Assembly: GCA_025934385.1 (NCBI GenBank)
Contig: JAICYE010000055.1
Location: 1-9,529 of the forward strand
Source: Acidimicrobiia bacterium
GTDB taxonomy: Bacteria; Actinomycetota; Acidimicrobiia; IMCC26256; BP-133
Direction: 5' to 3'
DNA length: 9,529 bases
Shown: positions 1 to 5,730 of the stretch, in pieces
Numbering within the stretch: the stretch's first letter is position 1
Layout of the letters: each line of letters starts with the position of its first letter
Made by a program: the position numbers and the translations under genes
The notes under the pieces: generated by a model
What the model saw: only the letters and a program-made list of their open reading frames with translations
Databases searched by the model: none
What the model was told of the DNA's origin: nothing

Positions 1-266
1 GCCGCCCGCCGCGACGGGAGGCGCCGCTTCGACCGGTGAAGTGGGCGGCCGAGGCGGCGGTACGGGTGGCCGGGCCCCGCCGGGCCAGCCGGCTCCTGCT
101 CACCCCGGAGTCGCTCCACGCCCTCGAGACCGATCCGGTGGTCGACTGCTCGAAGGCGATCGCCGAACTCGGATACCGGGCCCGGCCCTTGGCCGAGACG
201 GTCACCGACCTCCATGCGTCGTTCGTGGCTGACGGTCGGGTGTCGGCAGGGTCGCGCGCCGGGTAG
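1..266 (+). CDS. NAD-dependent epimerase/dehydratase family protein, C-terminal fragment
   Basis: This is the 3' end of a gene that begins before the window. The reading frame starts at base 3 and gives 87 residues up to the TAG at 264-266. The stretch SKAIAELGYRARPLAETVTD near the end matches the usual C-terminus of extended SDR proteins (epimerases, dihydroflavonol- and 3-beta-HSD-like reductases), where an LGY-x-P/A-R-PL-x-ET motif follows a conserved D-x-SKA. The Rossmann domain and the catalytic YxxxK lie outside the window, so substrate and exact subfamily cannot be given. The last residues (VSAGSRAG) are encoded by the first copy of a 25-bp tandem duplication and are probably not functional. 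The ATG at base 36 is an internal codon, not the start. Confidence 0.75.
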   Translation, partial: RPPRREAPLRPVKWAAEAAVRVAGPRRASRLLLTPESLHALETDPVVDCSKAIAELGYRARPLAETVTDLHASFVADGRVSAGSRAG

Positions 267-291
267 GTCGGCAGGGTCACGCGCCGGGTAG
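242..291. repeat. 25-bp direct tandem duplication across a stop codon
   Basis: Two adjacent 25-bp copies, 242-266 and 267-291, each begin GTCGGCAGGGTC and end CGCCGGGTAG. They differ at one base (G at 254, A at 279). The first copy carries the last eight sense codons and the TAG of the epimerase gene. The second repeats them as 3' untranslated sequence, so its TAG is silent but in the same frame. This is seen directly and looks like a recent slippage or duplication event. Confidence 0.9.
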
Positions 292-294
292 GCT
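289..294 (+). promoter_or_regulatory. Possible -10 element for the secreted-protein gene
   Basis: TAGGCT fits the actinobacterial TANNNT -10 pattern and lies about 50 bases before the GTG at 345. Its TAG is supplied by the second copy of the 25-bp duplication. No convincing -35 was seen about 17 bases upstream. The call rests on a six-base match in GC-rich DNA and is weak. Confidence 0.25.
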
Positions 295-344
295 GTCGGG
301 TCTACCGACTAGATGACCAGACAACTGGGGAATTGGGGGCTGGA

Positions 345-863
345 GTGCGCAGCGTCGTGAGGATCGGGTCCGCCGTGGCTGTGGCTGGGATGCTGGTGAT
401 GCTGGTTGGGCCGTCTACCGCCGGCGCCAGCCCCGACGACTGGTGGTTCGGCCAGTCCAAGGTGATGATCCGGGGGGCGGCGGCCAGCGAATCGCCGAGC
501 GGGGGCTACGGCCTCGGCGTCTATGCCCGCAACAACGGCGCCCCGGAAGACGGGTGGGGGCAGATCCGCTTCGGGGGTGCCGACGCCGCCGAGGGCGGCC
601 ACGGCGACGCCGGCGAGGTGCACTGCCTCACCCGTGACGCCCACGGGCTCATCCAGGTCAGCGGCCGCGTGTTCGCCAGCGGGGGCCGGAACGACGCCGC
701 TCGGGACTTCGCCGTCACCATCGACACCGAGAGCCAGCCGCAGCGCTTCTCCGGCGTCCGGCTCGCCGCTCCCGGCACCATCGCGCCGTGCAGCGGTGGC
801 ACGGCCGAGTTCCACCCCGTGACCCGCGGCGGCTACGAGTCGAGCCCGCCCGCCGGCCGGTAG
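345..863 (+). CDS. Secreted small protein of unknown function (beta-rich, two cysteines)
   Basis: 172 residues from the GTG at 345, chosen because a G-run at 335-339 sits five bases upstream. An in-frame TTG at 333 would add four residues. The N-terminus is a clear Sec signal peptide: basic MRSVVR, a hydrophobic stretch at 10-22, then a likely cleavage after A28 (AGA|SP). The mature part (about 144 residues) is rich in Gly and alternating hydrophobic residues. It has C94 in EVHCLTRD and C149 in TIAPCSGG, which could form a disulfide. The order V-x-CL...VSGRV...DFAVTIDT...FSGVRL...PC resembles small secreted actinobacterial beta-sandwich proteins that share a V-x-CL-x-V and G-x-V pattern. I cannot name a family or function. 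It stands alone between two operons and faces the oxygenase gene convergently. Confidence 0.7.
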   Translation: MRSVVRIGSAVAVAGMLVMLVGPSTAGASPDDWWFGQSKVMIRGAAASESPSGGYGLGVYARNNGAPEDGWGQIRFGGADAAEGGHGDAGEVHCLTRDAHGLIQVSGRVFASGGRNDAARDFAVTIDTESQPQRFSGVRLAAPGTIAPCSGGTAEFHPVTRGGYESSPPAGR

Positions 864-888
864 CGGCCGACCGGCGTCGGGCCGGTTT
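864..888 (+). terminator. Possible hairpin terminator between convergent genes
   Basis: CGGCCGAC at 864-871 can pair with GTCGGGCCG at 876-884 (one bulged base) around a short CGGC loop. GGTTTC follows on the plus strand. The T run is short, as is common in high-GC genomes. The hairpin fills the entire 25-base gap between the secreted-protein stop (863) and the oxygenase stop (889). On the minus strand no T run follows, so it serves the plus-strand gene best. Confidence 0.4.
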
Positions 889-1587
889 CTATGCCGCGTC
901 GTGGAAGATCAGGCCGAGGGTGCGACGGCGACCGGAGCGCAGGACGCTGACGCCGTGCCGCAACGACGCCGCCGACCAGCCCCGGGCCGAGCGCACCGGC
1001 CGGTCCCGGGTGGTGAAGACCAGCGCCTCGCCCGGGCCGATCACCGCGGTGGTCGCCCGGGACTGCGCCCGCATCCGGTTCTCCACCACCAGGAACTCGC
1101 CGCCGGTGTAGTCGGTGCCGGGTTCGTCGAGGCCGATGACGATCTGCAGCGGGAAGACGAGGTCGCCGTAGAGATCCCGATGTAACGCATTCCATCCCCC
1201 CGGCCCGTAGCGCAGCAGCAGCGGCGTCGGGCGGCCCTGCCCGGCTCGGTGGCACTGTTCCAGCCAGTCCTCGAAGTCGTCGGGCCAGGCGTCGGGTCGG
1301 CCGAGCCGATCGGCCCAGTCCCGGGCGATCGGCAGGAGGTGCGGCCAGAAGGCCGCCCGCAACTCGGTCACGAGGTCCGGCAGCGGATGGTCGAAGTACC
1401 GGTACTCCCCTTCGCCGAATCGGTGGCCGGCCATGTCGATGGTCGAGCGGAACCGCCCGTCGTCGTCGTAGAGGTCGGCCAGGGCCCGGCACTGCCGGCC
1501 GCTCAGCACCCGGCCGGCGGCGGCCAGGCCGAGCTCGTCGAGCTCAGCCTGCACCGCCTTCCAGTCGAGCCGGTCGACCGCCGTCAT
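889..1587 (-). CDS. 2-oxoglutarate/Fe(II) oxygenase of the DNA-repair-associated Oxygenase-NA type
   Basis: 232 residues. The iron site is visible as H136-x-D138 in ALHRDLYGD with the distal His at H211 in LRHGVS. Arginines at 220-222 are in place to bind 2-oxoglutarate, giving the order expected of this superfamily. The flow YGPGGWN-LHRD-YGDL-FPLQ, then GGEFLVVENR and GLIFHDA, matches the bacterial family described in Pfam as an oxygenase acting on damaged DNA (COG3826), which often lies beside ada, alkB or ogt genes. The role would be oxidative repair of alkylated bases in the cytoplasm; this is inferred from family and context. Its ATG overlaps the ogt TGA by four bases, so it is the third cistron of the sigma-ogt operon and translationally coupled. 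A protein-hydroxylase role remains possible. Confidence 0.82.
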   Translation of the reverse strand: MTAVDRLDWKAVQAELDELGLAAAGRVLSGRQCRALADLYDDDGRFRSTIDMAGHRFGEGEYRYFDHPLPDLVTELRAAFWPHLLPIARDWADRLGRPDAWPDDFEDWLEQCHRAGQGRPTPLLLRYGPGGWNALHRDLYGDLVFPLQIVIGLDEPGTDYTGGEFLVVENRMRAQSRATTAVIGPGEALVFTTRDRPVRSARGWSAASLRHGVSVLRSGRRRTLGLIFHDAA

Positions 1588-2201
1588 CGGCGGCCCTCCA
1601 TGGTCAGGAGGGCGTGCTTCACCTCGGGGCCGCCCCGGTACTGTCCGTAGGTGCCGTCGCTGCGGACGACACGGTGGCAGGGGACCACCAACGGGATCGG
1701 GTTGGTGGCGCAGGCGCTCCCCGCCGCCCGGACCGCCTTCGGGTTCCCGGCCGCCCGGGCGACGGCGGTGTAGCTCTCGGTGACGCCGTAGGGGATCTCC
1801 CGCAGGTGCTCGAGCACCGCCCGCCGGAAGCCCTTGGCCAGCTGCAGGTCGACGGGGACGTCGAAGCTGTGGCGGCGACCGGCGAAGTACTCGTCGAGCT
1901 GCCGGGCGACGTCGTCGACCCCCCGGGGCGAGCGGAGGATGCGGGGGCTGATGGCGCCGGCCAGCTCGACGAGGACGTCGTCGTGGTTCTCCCGGTCGAA
2001 GGCCACCCGGACGAGGCCGGCCGGCGTCGCCGCCAGCAGCAGCGGCCCGGCCGGGCTGTCCATGGTGCGGTAGGCGACGTCGAGGAGCTCGTCGGTCGCC
2101 GCCCGGTCGGCCAGGCGGGCCTGCAGTCCGGCGAGGTCGGTCAGCTCGTCAAGGGCGTTGGTGAGGTCGTCGACGATGTCGTGGTCGGTGGGGGTATTCA
2201 T
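1584..2201 (-). CDS. ogt: Methylated-DNA--protein-cysteine S-methyltransferase with N-terminal extension
   Basis: 205 residues. It transfers alkyl groups from O6-alkylguanine (and O4-alkylthymine) in DNA to its own cysteine in a suicide reaction. The acceptor C175 lies in the signature PCHRV (174-178), preceded by the RAAGSACATNPIP recognition-helix segment and followed by GQYRGG. The Ada/Ogt-like N-domain begins near residue 41 with DVAYRTMDSPAGPLLLA. The first 40 or so residues are extra compared with minimal Ogt: acidic and helix-prone, with L-rich spacing (DDLTNALDELTDLAGLQARL). The ATG at 2201 overlaps the stop of the sigma factor gene as ATGA. An upstream in-frame ATG at 2279 lies inside the sigma gene and gives an Arg/Pro-rich non-coding-like leader, so I rejected it. 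The family call is very secure; the function of the extension is unknown. Confidence 0.96.
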   Translation of the reverse strand: MNTPTDHDIVDDLTNALDELTDLAGLQARLADRAATDELLDVAYRTMDSPAGPLLLAATPAGLVRVAFDRENHDDVLVELAGAISPRILRSPRGVDDVARQLDEYFAGRRHSFDVPVDLQLAKGFRRAVLEHLREIPYGVTESYTAVARAAGNPKAVRAAGSACATNPIPLVVPCHRVVRSDGTYGQYRGGPEVKHALLTMEGRR

Positions 2202-2680
2202 GCTTCGTCCTTCCGATATTGCCGGCGGAGGCGGGCGATGCCGTCGGCGGCGTTGCGCCGGGCGGCCGCCTCGCTGCACTCCAGCAGCGCGCCCACCTCG
2301 GCGTAGGGCAGGTCGGCCAGGTACCGGTACACGACCGCCAACCGGGCCTTCGTCGGCAGCCCGGCCAGCGCGCCGTGCAGGTCGGTGTCGACCGGCTCGG
2401 GCCCCGGGTGAGCGTCCATCAGTCGCTCACCCGGAGCCGCGGCCGGTTCCGGTCTCCGGGAACGGGCCCGGAGCTGGTCGATCGCCTTGCGGTGGGCGAT
2501 CGTCACCAACCACCCCCGGACGTTGCTGCCCGGCCGCAGATCGGGATAGGCCCGGAGGGCGGCCAGGAACGTCTCCGACCACGCGTCGTCGGCGTCGGCC
2601 GGCCCGAGCAGGGCGCGACAGACCCTCATCACCACCCCGCCGTGCTCGCTCACCACTGAGTCAAACGGTTGCATCGCCAC
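2198..2680 (-). CDS. RNA polymerase sigma-70 family factor, ECF type
   Basis: 160 residues from the GTG at 2680; an ATG two codons later (2674) is equally possible, and neither has a good Shine-Dalgarno site. The sigma-2 region spans about 8-75, with DADDAWSETFLAALR and NVRGWLVTIAHRKAIDQLRAR (regions 2.2-2.4). A short linker follows. Sigma-4 spans about 102-155, with LAGLPTKARLAVVYRYLADL, then a helix-turn-helix, PYAEVGALLECSEAAARRN. This is the two-domain ECF layout and size. No anti-sigma gene is adjacent. Instead the next cistron is ogt, overlapping by four bases, then the oxygenase. The factor probably directs RNA polymerase to its own operon and other alkylation-repair promoters, but no clear ECF-type -35/-10 pair was found upstream. 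Confidence 0.92.
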   Translation of the reverse strand: MAMQPFDSVVSEHGGVVMRVCRALLGPADADDAWSETFLAALRAYPDLRPGSNVRGWLVTIAHRKAIDQLRARSRRPEPAAAPGERLMDAHPGPEPVDTDLHGALAGLPTKARLAVVYRYLADLPYAEVGALLECSEAAARRNAADGIARLRRQYRKDEA

Positions 2681-2720
2681 ACCCGGTCAACGAGGAACGG
2701 CCGCACCTTGTGAGGTCGGA

Positions 2721-2735
2721 CGGCAATCTTTGCCG
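2721..2735. promoter_or_regulatory. Short inverted repeat in the divergent sigma/antitoxin spacer
   Basis: CGGCAA at 2721-2726 and TTGCCG at 2730-2735 form perfect 6-bp arms around TCT. They sit about 40 bases upstream of the sigma start, in the 93-base spacer shared with the antitoxin gene. It could be a protein-binding site or a small hairpin in the sigma leader. Six-bp arms also arise by chance, so confidence is low. Confidence 0.3.
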
Positions 2736-2746
2736 GTTCGACCCAT

Positions 2747-2762
2747 GTATCACGCGTGATAC
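2747..2762. promoter_or_regulatory. Perfect 16-bp palindrome, likely antitoxin operator
   Basis: GTATCACGCGTGATAC reads identically on both strands and ends 11 bases before the antitoxin ATG at 2774. Phd/YefM-type antitoxins bind palindromes over their own promoter. A 16-bp perfect palindrome with an AT-containing core flank in this GC-rich DNA, at this distance, is what autoregulation would require. It also holds the only TA-rich bases near the gene, so the operator probably overlaps the -10 region. It lies in the spacer shared with the sigma gene and might affect that promoter too. Confidence 0.75.
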
Positions 2763-2773
2763 CCCTGGTCTGC

Positions 2774-2926
2774 ATGGCTGAGGTGTCGATCCGGGGTCTC
2801 CGCAACCACGGTGGTGATGTGGTCGACCGTGTCGCCCGGGGAGAACGCGTGACGATCACCCGGGCCGGCAAGGCGGTCGCCGAGCTCCGCCCCCTGGAGC
2901 GCGATCCCTTTTTCAGGGGGAAGTAG
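2774..2926 (+). CDS. Phd/YefM-type (prevent-host-death) antitoxin, short, without adjacent toxin
   Basis: 50 residues: MAEVSIRGLRNHGGDVVDRV followed by ARGERVTITRAGKAVAELRP. The order (D/R)LRN-x-x-(G/S)-x-V-(V/L)-DRV-x-x-GE-x-V-x-(I/V)-TR-x-G-x-x-VA-x-L-x-PL is the hallmark of the DNA-binding domain of this antitoxin family. Typical members run to 70-90 residues and end in a toxin-binding tail. Here only LERDPFFRGK follows the DNA-binding domain, so the toxin-binding part is missing or minimal. No PIN or RelE-like toxin lies downstream: the stop TAG at 2924-2926 directly abuts the stop of the convergent dehydratase gene. There is no Shine-Dalgarno site, so translation may start near the transcript end. 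It is either a remnant of a TA locus or a solo DNA-binding regulator. Confidence 0.85.
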   Translation: MAEVSIRGLRNHGGDVVDRVARGERVTITRAGKAVAELRPLERDPFFRGK

Positions 2927-3331
2927 CTAGTCGGGAACGGCGAAGGTCGCCCAGCCTTTCAGGTGGGTGCCGCCCGTCTGGCGGGTGACGGCCATCTCGA
3001 TGTCGACGAGGCGCTGCCCGGCCTCTGCCCGCGTGGCCGTCACCGCGCCGGAGTAGGTGAGGACGTCGCCGGGCCAGGCCTGCTCGCGCCACTGGACCTT
3101 GAAGCGGCGCACGTTGGCCGGGCCGAGCCAGTCGGCGGCCCAGCTGGCCAGGACGCCGGCCTGGCGCATGCCCACCGCGAACGGCATCGGGAAGCCGGCC
3201 TTCTGGGCGAACTCGGTGTCGTGGTGGATGGGGTTCATGTCGCCCGAGGCGCCCTGGTAGCGGACGAAGTCGGTCACCGTGAGGGGCCCGTCCTCCCACG
3301 TCGGTCCCTTCGTCCCAACGTCGAGTTCCAT
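2927..3331 (-). CDS. MaoC-like hotdog dehydratase (HadB-like subunit)
   Basis: 134 residues, one hotdog fold. The hydratase-2 motif D31-x-N33-P-x-H36-x-D is intact (SGDMNPIHHDTEFAQKAGF) and supplies the catalytic Asp/His pair. It is followed by PFAVGMRQAGVLASW, the usual central helix region. The enzyme would add or remove water at (3R)-hydroxyacyl-CoA or -ACP. The start lies four bases after the stop of a second hotdog gene that lacks this motif, the arrangement of the HadA/HadB heterodimers of actinobacteria. Whether it serves fatty-acid elongation or the breakdown of lipid or steroid side chains is not shown by sequence; the SCP2 gene upstream favours a lipid role. It is the last gene of a four-gene minus-strand operon. 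Confidence 0.9.
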   Translation of the reverse strand: MELDVGTKGPTWEDGPLTVTDFVRYQGASGDMNPIHHDTEFAQKAGFPMPFAVGMRQAGVLASWAADWLGPANVRRFKVQWREQAWPGDVLTYSGAVTATRAEAGQRLVDIEMAVTRQTGGTHLKGWATFAVPD

Positions 3332-3335
3332 GGGC

Positions 3336-3779
3336 TCAGCTCCCCGGGGCCTGGCTGGTTTCGATGATCGTCGAGCGGGACTCGGCCACCACTGCGCCGG
3401 AGGGATCGCGGTACTCGGTGACCAGCTCCACGAACGTCATCGCGCCGCCGCGCTTACCTTCCTTCTCGTAGACGCGGTCGATGCGGGCCTCGGCCGTCAG
3501 TTCGGTGCCGGCGGCCGGCGGCGGGCCGGGGAAGACGAACTCCTGCTCTCCGTGGAGGATGCGCTCCCAGTTCAGCGCGGCGTCGCCCCAGGCCGAGTGC
3601 TCCGATCCCTGCCAGAACGCCGACGAGGCCAGGAACGTGGCCGGCGACGTCGGCTGCGGTCCTTCGCCCACGTAGGCGGGATGCGACGACTTCACCGCCC
3701 GGGCGAACTCCCGGACCTTCCCTTCCTCGACCACCACCCGGAACGGCTTCCCCCGGTTGCCCTCAATCGACGTGTCCAT
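3336..3779 (-). CDS. MaoC N-terminal-type hotdog dehydratase partner (HadA-like subunit)
   Basis: 147 residues. ILHGEQEFVFPGPPPAAGTE (74-93), then YEKEGKRGGAMTFVELVTEY and AVVAESRSTIIET, are typical of the FAS1-type/MaoC N-terminal dehydratase domain (PF13452). That domain is the non-catalytic or substrate-binding partner of an active MaoC subunit. No D-x-N-P-x-H motif is present, so activity should depend on the subunit encoded directly downstream. Its ATG at 3779 overlaps the end of the kinase gene by 17 bases and has no clear Shine-Dalgarno site, suggesting translation coupled to the kinase. Confidence 0.87.
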   Translation of the reverse strand: MDTSIEGNRGKPFRVVVEEGKVREFARAVKSSHPAYVGEGPQPTSPATFLASSAFWQGSEHSAWGDAALNWERILHGEQEFVFPGPPPAAGTELTAEARIDRVYEKEGKRGGAMTFVELVTEYRDPSGAVVAESRSTIIETSQAPGS

Positions 3780-5310
3780 GAGGCTGGAGACTACCCAACA
3801 TGATCTGGGCGATCTCCTTCGGGTACTTGGTCTGGAAGTAGAGGAAGATCGGGGCGATCTCCGCCAGGAGGTTGATGTCGGGGGCGAAGGCGTTGCACAA
3901 CCCGTTGAGGTAGAGCAGGTTCTTGGAGAACAGCACCAGCTCCTTCGGCTGGCGGAAACGGTGCTCGGCCAACAGCCGCACGCCCCGGGCCACCTGGGCC
4001 GTGAGCAGCCCGAAGTCGAGCTGGTTGAGGGGCCGGTCGACGGCGGCCAGCAGCACCGTCGACTCCTCGGCGAACTGCCGCACCAGCGGTTCGAGATCGA
4101 TCCCCGGCGGCAGGGCGCCGAACTCGGCCACCGCCGCCACCTGGGCGGCGAAGTCGTTGCGGGCGAAGCCGATCACCAGCCGGGCCAGGGCCGCCCGCTG
4201 CGAGGCGCCGACCCGTCCGGCGATGCCGAAGTCGACCAGCGAGAAGTTGCCGGCCTCGTCGATGAGGACGTTGCCGGCGTGCAGGTCGCCGTGGAACACG
4301 CCGTAGAGCAGGGTGTGCTCGAGCACGCCCTGCACCGCCAGCCGGACGATCCGCCGCCCGTCGAGTTCGGGATGGGCGACGGCGGCGTCGGTGTAGCGGA
4401 TGCCCGGCACCCGCTCCATGACCAGCACCCGGGTGGTCACGAGGCCAGGGATCGGCCGGGGGATGCGGATGTGGTCGAGGCCGGCGTCCTCGTTGGCCAA
4501 ACCGATCTCGGCCATGTTCAGCGCTTCGAGCCGGAAGTCGAGCTCCTCCAGCACCAGCTGGGCGAACAGCTCCACGAACCCCGGCAGGTTGGCGATGCGG
4601 GCCCCCTTGCTCACCCGGTCGGCGACGGCGCCGATCACCGCCAGCACGCGGATGTCGAGCTCGAACCGCTGGCGCAGCCCCGGCCGCTGGACCTTGACGG
4701 CCACCTCCGTTCCGTCGGCCAGCCGGGCCAGGTGCACCTGGGCGATACTGGCGGCGGCCACCGGCCCGGGCTCGATCCGGTCGAACGTCTCGGCCCGCCG
4801 CTGGCCCAGCTCCCGGTCGATCACCGCTTCGGCCACGCCCGGCCGCAGCGGCGGAACCTCGTCGCGGCACCAGGCGAAGGCCTCCGTCCAGGCGTCGGGC
4901 AGCGCGCCCTGGGCGGTGGCGATCAGCTGGCCGAGCTTCACGTAGGCCGGCCCGCCGGCCTGCACGAGGTGCTTCGACCACCGCACGGCCCGACGCTCGG
5001 GAGTGCCCGTCCTCCGGAACAGCGCCGCCAGGCTGAACCACAGGAACCGGACGCAGACGAGGAACAGCGCCACCACCGGGAGGCGTGACAGGCGGGGCGT
5101 GGCGAGGCGCTGGGCGTCGGCGACGATGCGGTCGCGCTCGGCGGCCAGCGACCCCTGCCAGCGCCGCACCTCGCGGTCGAGGCCCGGCCGGACCCGCAGC
5201 CACTCCGACCGGTCGACCAGTTCGGTGAACTCCGGCAGCGGCGGCGGTGGCGTCGGGGCGGAGAAGCCGCCTGTGCTCATCGGGCCGGCGTTCATCGGTT
5301 CGGCGGTCAT
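3763..5310 (-). CDS. ABC1/AarF/UbiB-family atypical protein kinase-like protein
   Basis: 515 residues from the ATG at 5310, which overlaps the SCP2 stop as ATGA; ATGs at 5295 and 5280 are alternatives. Family marks appear in order: KxGQ motif K125-L-G-Q128 (AYVKLGQLI); alanine-rich loop AAAS (185-188) in place of the glycine-rich loop; catalytic Lys206 in VAVKVQRPG; VLVMERVPG (295-303); HGDLHAGN (340-347); and D360-F-G. A hydrophobic stretch at 77-97 (PVVALFLVCVRFLWFSLAAL region) may be a membrane helix. The usual pair of C-terminal helices is not obvious. UbiB/ADCK proteins are ATPases needed for quinone or isoprenoid-lipid handling. Members in actinobacteria, which use menaquinone, are poorly understood. 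All key residues are present, so the protein should be active. An extended upstream frame to 5727 is only a shadow of the SCP2 gene. Confidence 0.93.
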   Translation of the reverse strand: MTAEPMNAGPMSTGGFSAPTPPPPLPEFTELVDRSEWLRVRPGLDREVRRWQGSLAAERDRIVADAQRLATPRLSRLPVVALFLVCVRFLWFSLAALFRRTGTPERRAVRWSKHLVQAGGPAYVKLGQLIATAQGALPDAWTEAFAWCRDEVPPLRPGVAEAVIDRELGQRRAETFDRIEPGPVAAASIAQVHLARLADGTEVAVKVQRPGLRQRFELDIRVLAVIGAVADRVSKGARIANLPGFVELFAQLVLEELDFRLEALNMAEIGLANEDAGLDHIRIPRPIPGLVTTRVLVMERVPGIRYTDAAVAHPELDGRRIVRLAVQGVLEHTLLYGVFHGDLHAGNVLIDEAGNFSLVDFGIAGRVGASQRAALARLVIGFARNDFAAQVAAVAEFGALPPGIDLEPLVRQFAEESTVLLAAVDRPLNQLDFGLLTAQVARGVRLLAEHRFRQPKELVLFSKNLLYLNGLCNAFAPDINLLAEIAPIFLYFQTKYPKEIAQIMLGSLQPHGHVD

Positions 5311-5708
5311 CGGGTCAGGGCCCGGAGCTCGCCGATGAACGCCAGCTGCTCGACCGTCGGCGACAGGGTCGCGCCGACCGACTGCTGCAGCTCCATCAGC
5401 CGGTTGAGATCGCCGTCGACCCTGATCTCCCCGGCCATGAAGGCGGTGATCGCCACGCCGGGGTCGAGGTCGACGAGCAGCGATCGGGCCACCCGGTGGG
5501 GCACCGTCACCGTGGTCGGCGCCCCTTCGACGAGGCCCCGGTCGAAGCGGCCACGGGCGAAGTGCAGGGCCCGCTCGCCGTCGGGCCCGCCGATCACGAC
5601 CATGTTGACGGCGATGTCGGCGACCTCCTCGGGCGGGGCCGGAGCCTTGTCCCGCAAGGCTTCCACGGCATTGAACCACTCGTCGGACAGGAACCGGTAT
5701 CGACCCAT
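5307..5708 (-). CDS. SCP2 sterol-carrier-domain protein
   Basis: 133 residues, a single SCP2 domain. YRFLSDEWFNAVEALRD at the N-terminus is the common start of actinobacterial SCP2 proteins. VNMVVIGGPDGERALHFARG, the strand GAPTTVTVPHRVARSLLVD, and the closing helices AFMAGEIRVDGDLNRLMELQ follow the domain order. It should bind a hydrophobic ligand (lipid, isoprenoid or acyl chain) in a soluble pocket. It is the first gene of the minus-strand operon and has the best ribosome binding site in the window. Its stop overlaps the kinase start by four bases, so the two are probably made in fixed ratio. Confidence 0.9.
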   Translation of the reverse strand: MGRYRFLSDEWFNAVEALRDKAPAPPEEVADIAVNMVVIGGPDGERALHFARGRFDRGLVEGAPTTVTVPHRVARSLLVDLDPGVAITAFMAGEIRVDGDLNRLMELQQSVGATLSPTVEQLAFIGELRALTR

Positions 5709-5715
5709 TCGCGAA

Positions 5716-5721
5716 CTCCTT
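5716..5721 (-). promoter_or_regulatory. Strong Shine-Dalgarno site of the SCP2 gene
   Basis: On the minus strand AAGGAG lies seven bases before the ATG at 5708. It fixes that start and shows that the upstream extension of the kinase reading frame is not coding. Confidence 0.85.
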
Positions 5722-5730
5722 GCCCATTTC

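Noticed and set aside
2700..2740. ECF-type promoter (GAACC ... CGTCC on the minus strand) for autoregulation of the sigma operon
   Set aside because: The two blocks are only 12 bases apart, whereas ECF promoters usually need about 15-17. The match is to short GC-rich strings and is not convincing.
3757..5088. A 443-codon open frame on the plus strand, antisense to the kinase gene
   Set aside because: Its translation is His/Glu/Gly/Arg-rich with no domain, as expected opposite a GC-rich gene. The minus-strand kinase has every family motif.
5310..5727. N-terminal extension of the kinase up to 5727
   Set aside because: The extension is an Arg/Gly/Pro-rich shadow of the SCP2 gene. The SCP2 frame has a strong Shine-Dalgarno site and a recognisable domain, and the kinase starts at the ATGA overlap.
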